A stretch of 64,000 nucleotides of DNA from Bathymodiolus brooksi (Eukaryota > Mollusca > Bivalvia > Mytilida > Modiolidae), in the NCBI GenBank assembly GCA_963680875.1, contig OY804577.1:100885906-100949905 (forward strand), written 5' to 3'. The notes under the pieces were generated by a model. The model ran no database searches and was not told where the DNA came from. It was given only the letters and a program-made list of their open reading frames with translations. Both the position numbers and the translations under genes were made by a program. Below, piece after piece: positions 59,931-64,000 of this stretch; within the stretch, counting starts at the first letter, position 1, and each line of letters starts with the position of its first letter.

Positions 59931-62900
59931 ATGATATTTCTGATATACACGATATTAGTGATTCTACAGCAGTATAAAGGTAAGATATTTTGTTGCATAA
60001 TCACAACTGACTACTGACTGTCCATTTCATTAGTAAGCACATTAATGTCTTCTCAGTAGGGGGTCACAAGGATATATATTTCCATCTGATGGTATCATTG
60101 TTAGTATGCCATTTTTAAAACAAGAACTTCCTCAGAAATGGTCGACAAAATCGGAAACCGCAGTAATATTAATCACTCTTTTGTTAAGCTTCAAAATTTA
60201 ATACATGACCTTTTCCATATCAGCCCGGATATCATCCCGAGACCCCCATATCAGCACGAGACACAGTCGCGGGCTGATATGGGTCGAGGGATGATATGGA
60301 AAAGGTCATGTATGAATCTTTTTATCATATACTTCCGACAAATTGTTATATGAAATAAATAAACAAAATTAAATAATTAAATGAATTTATTTGAAAGCTT
60401 AAGTGTGTATTCAACAGATACATTTTCAGAACACTATTCTCAAACACGATCATTTCTACCCTCATTAATATTAATGGCAACATTTCACATGAAGGCATTT
60501 TGAAACATAGAAAATATATAATGTGATTCTTTAGTGTCATTTATTTTATTTATCGTGAATTATGACGAGGGAGTTTCCCGTGAATCGTTTTCATTCAAAA
60601 TCATTTTACGTTCTCCTTGATATAATCATCTATCATCTAACGTTTCAGTGATTTTTATTTAATGTGGTCTTCTCGAGGAGAATATTACAGACATCCTTAT
60701 TGTCACCCTGGTCACTTCCACCGTTTCTTGTTAGCGCGAAGCGAGCTATTTATGACTGAAACATGGTACAATTAAATCAATAAAGGAATAATGACGAATA
60801 CCATTTACTTTGACTAAAACAGAAATCCTTATCATCCATACACTATGCCTATGAAAACTTCAACACATCCGGGTTACCGCTTTTCGAGAACCCTTGAGAA
60901 CTTACGAAAGAGACCCGAAAGGTATCGAAGAGAAGAGCATCCGGTTCAATCGTAACTACTCGGCCATTCTCGCTACGCCTAGTGTAGCGGAAAGTACCGA
61001 GTAGTCACGATTGTTTCGCGAGCTTTTCAGACGGTGCCTGTTTCATATTAGTAGGCAAGTAACAAGGATAAAAGCGTACTTTTAACAATTTATGTTGGGT
61101 TTCATATTCTTCAAGAAGTGTGATCATTATAATTTACTTCCCGTGTAATGTGATTAGTAAACAGTATTTTTCGTGAACCATGATGAGACCTATATCTCCC
61201 ACTCAACGTTGTGTGTCGGGTAATGTTTATAAACAGACATCACCAGAAATAACGGAAGTAACTTCCACGAGACGCACTATTATGGGTTTTTGCACGAGAC
61301 GTCTCTGATATGGGTCATCAGCCTGGGGGTGAAATTATAGCTAGTTTACTTCCGGTCGTTACACATATGCAAAGACTATCATATTAATGCCAAGTATATG
61401 ATAAATTAAAATACAAACCTTGATGCTTAACTTGGTGTGAACGACGCGTGTCTAGGATATCCTTCACCAGGTACACTCAAAGTCCAGCAATAACGTTAAA
61501 GTCTTCGAGTGCAAGAAAAAAAAAGTTAACTAACGAAACAGGTGGCAATCTTTGTCGTAAATATGGAAAATGCACATCATAATGGATAAACGGATCCCAA
61601 ACTTACACAGCTGTATGTCTAGATTTTCATTGACTACATGTTATTACTGAAATTATTAGAGATCGTTTCACACTCATATTAGAATAAGACAACTCCTCAT
61701 TATTGAAGATCCTACAGTGACTGTAAAAGGAAGAACAGCTAATGCAATGAACAAACAGTAGTAAAGTCTTTGACACCCATAGAAACGATTTCCGCATGAA
61801 ATGATGTTCGGTTCGTCTTTACCTTCAGTTGTTTGTAAGAAGGTGAATATCTTATTTACGTTATTTGTGTTTGTTTACGCATAGTGGTGTGTCCAACACA
61901 AACTGTGTTGTGTTTTTGTTTTGTTTGTCTTCGTCTTGTGTACCCTATTTTGCCTGTTTCTCTGGATTGTCCTTTTTTGATTGCCGCATCGGTATTCTCT
62001 ATCGTTTATTCATTCTTAATAGACAAATGACTCGATTGCTGAACAATACATTAGATAGAGCCTTCAACTAAAAGTGTCCGTATTGTAGGTAAAAATGTAT
62101 ATGTTTTAGTCATGTAAATATGTCCATGGTTACTTCCTAAAATTTCCATTTTCCAACATTTTATCATTTTGTCTGCCATGAAGACTAGTTAGTTGATATT
62201 TTTCACCAAATAATATTAATGCAAACGTAGATGTCAAATTCAGTTCGCACGAAGCGTTTCTTGAAAAACCTGCATCAGGTACGATAGAAATGCCAAATAG
62301 TTTAAACGTTTTAGGAACAAAAGCAAAAACAGAAAAAACAAGATAGTCAAAATTTATTTGTAGATTCATGGTTATTATTTATTTATCCCTAGAGTAATGG
62401 CCAATTATAAGCAGAACCTACATTCTTGGCTATTAGTCTCTTATTTACAGGCATTCACTGATCTTTGAACTCGTCGTGTTTGTCGTTTTAACTTCTGTGA
62501 GAGTGGTCTTTTGGATTGAAGCGATATTAGACACGGTTTTTGTTTGGCTCATTGTTTTATTTTTGTCATCGGAGATTCATATAGCAAACACGTCGGTTTG
62601 GAATTCCATTTAGGAGACAACTATATTGTATTTGAAAATTTCACGGCATCAATTGGAGATTTGACGCAACAGCGGAGCCAGTGAACGGATATTTGCGACC
62701 ATGAAATCGACAATTGATGCCGTGAAATGTTCAAATACAATACAGTTATCTCCATTCTAATGTAATCATGTGTATAGATGTGTATTGCCACATTATTGAC
62801 AAGATGACGTAAGCGGTAATCAGCTGAAATTATAAAAAAAATATATCATGCTATTTCAACAGTGGAATTGATACCATGAAAATTACACCTTTAAATCGAC

Positions 62901-63486
62901 AATTAATGCCGTGATTTTTTCCAAATACAACACAGTTGTCTCCATACTAATGCAATCATGTTCATTGCCATATGATTGACAAGATGACGTATGCGGTAAT
63001 CGGCTAAAATATATCAAGATATTTCAACCGTGTAATTGATACCTTGAAAATTACAGCATTGTCCAATCACAAATCACAAACAACTACATTAGAATGTTCG
63101 ATATCAGCCAGCCACATTTATAGCTCTATCTCTCACACCAGTGCTTCAAATTCGTTTGGTTCCCTTCGTTCTCATATCTGTATTCAGCATATTGTGGTTT
63201 ATCAACGGAATAGCAGGTCGGTGGTTTTCTCCTGGTACTCCGGTGTTCTCCACCAATAAAACAGACCTCCACGAAACAACTGAAATATTGTTGAAAGTGG
63301 CGTTAAACACCCATAACCTTAACCCTATCAACAGAATACCTCGTGTCGTTGTGGTTAACTAGTTTGTTGTTCATTACTGTTTAACTGTATATTCTCAGTG
63401 TTATATGACTTTGTTGTTTTAATTTCTAGGTATGACAACAGAGATCCCAGATCCATGTCCGTCTGATATTAATAAGAGTACAATAG
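59931..63486 (+). CDS. Receptor gene 3, first two exons (continues beyond the window)
   Basis: Exon 1 (59931-59979) encodes a signal peptide that differs from gene 2 only by Val to Ile at position 2. Exon 2 (63430-63486) is identical to gene 2. Donors gtaaga and gtaaat and the acceptor tttctag are intact. Intron 1 is about 3.45 kb here against about 8.5 kb in gene 2, because the 5.1-kb transposon is absent. The ectodomain exon would lie beyond 64000. Confidence 0.75.
60202..60318. repeat. Foldback element (family F1), duplicate of 32098-32226
   Basis: tacatgaccttttccatatc, then the inverted copy. About 12 bp shorter on the left than the unit 1 copy. Confidence 0.85.
60860..61035. repeat. Dyad-rich repeat, duplicate of 32815-33010
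   Basis: caatcgtaactactcg / cgagtagtcacgattg surrounding ctacgcctagtgtag. A few bases are lost (gataccgg) relative to unit 1. Confidence 0.6.
61800..62285 (+). repeat. Dispersed repeats of families B and E, duplicate of 38850-39300
   Basis: tgttcggttcgtctttacct, tgtttgtcttcgtcttgtgt and the inverted gcgtttcttgaaaaacctgc. Confidence 0.55.
62610..62945. repeat. Foldback plus half-arm, duplicate of 39555-39925
   Basis: The same arms, with a 17-bp deletion in the loop (atggccgcaaattgagt missing). Confidence 0.75.
63209..63324 (+). repeat. SINE family A, duplicate of 40185-40300
   Basis: gtggttttctcctggtactc, then aaatattgttgaaagtggcg. Confidence 0.75.
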
Positions 63487-64000
63487 GTAAATACATATCT
63501 TACCAGCTCATTCTATCTTTAAAAAAGTTATTATTTCATCGTGAACACTGAAAACGCAGCATAAGATGTGTATGACTGCCTACTAATACAAACTGTGATG
63601 TGTAATATGTTGTTAAAGACTGTAAGAATGATAAAGTTGAAGTGCATAATCTAGTAGTTGCTATTAAATTGCAACTTGTAGGGTCAAGATATGTGTGAGA
63701 TATTGTATATGTTTCTTTATCCGGTTATCTAAAATGCAATTGCATCTAAAAAAAAAAAATGAATCCGCTCACATCTGGCAAATATTAAATTCTTCTTTTT
63801 AATTCCGGATTGTACATCCTTAATGCTGAACCCGTCAGCCCTCTAATCATACATAGGAAACTTTTTATTGATATTCAGAAATGATCTTACTCCTTCATAA
63901 AACCATAATGATATTTTTAAAGAAGTACATCGATGTTCGTCGTTGATTATTCGTTTGAAATGGAACCATTGACGTGACCCAATACTGGATTTTTATTGAT
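63487..64000. other. Gene 3 intron 2, cut by the window edge
   Basis: It continues 40463-40541 and then, past the empty site of the 3.2-kb transposon (63566-63568), 43772 onwards. No gene seen. Confidence 0.7.

Larger units (their letters stand above)
48954..64000. repeat. Tandem segmental duplication, unit 2 (runs off the window)
   Basis: It begins at aaacgtgtcttatgtctatc directly after unit 1 and follows unit 1 in order. Differences are the 5.3-kb retroelement at 49358-54686 (extra here), loss of 28433-29297, no 5.1-kb and no 3.2-kb transposon, about 170 extra bp near 58077-58245, and 48 extra bp at 61450-61498. Confidence 0.9.

Overview
The window looks like a piece of a bivalve mollusc nuclear genome, most likely a mussel (Mytilus or a close relative). 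It is AT-rich, intron-rich and packed with decayed transposable elements. I also recognise, from memory, dispersed repeats that I associate with mussels: a family carrying 'gaactgcttaccctttcggac' and a tRNA-headed SINE whose core reads like 'ttaacgccactttcaacaatatttc'. No rRNA, CRISPR or prokaryotic-style operon is present.

Layout. 1-17 kb is a graveyard of mobile elements: LINE remnants (400-1280 +, 2134-3956 -), a 3'-truncated DIRS-type retroelement (6.2-9.3 kb -), an SGNH-hydrolase-like remnant (9.9-10.9 kb -), a Penelope-like GIY-YIG remnant (11.2-11.6 kb -), a deleted Tc1-like element (11.83-12.33 kb), a tRNA-derived SINE, an old unclassified coding remnant (12.8-16.9 kb -), and a pogo/Tigger-like element (15096-16715) inserted into that remnant. 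17087-21373 is a near-complete copy of a DNA transposon family that I cannot assign to a known superfamily with confidence. A second, 3.2-kb copy lies at 40545-43768. 21.8-25.3 kb holds Tc1-like, hAT (ZMYM1-like) and LINE-type remnants and three foldback elements.

From 25411 to the end the window is a head-to-tail tandem duplication: unit 1 is 25411-48953 and unit 2 starts at 48954 and runs off the right edge. The units carry a tandem family of small type I membrane receptors on the + strand. The last two exons of gene 1 are at 25713-26911. Gene 2 is complete in six exons (31827-55782) and predicts 353 residues: signal peptide, Cys-containing ectodomain, Thr/Ser/Pro-rich stalk, one membrane helix, and a tail with four YxxPhi motifs, one of which fits the ITIM consensus. 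The first two exons of gene 3 are at 59931-63486. All splice sites fit GT-AG and all phases agree.

Because the two units are nearly identical, each serves as the empty-site control for insertions in the other. Three insertions are bracketed to the base: a 5.1-kb TIR element (33193-38299, TSD ATAA), the 3.2-kb copy of the unassigned transposon (40545-43768, TSD ATG), and a 5.3-kb Ngaro/PAT-like tyrosine-recombinase retroelement with split direct repeats (49358-54686) inside the last intron of gene 2.
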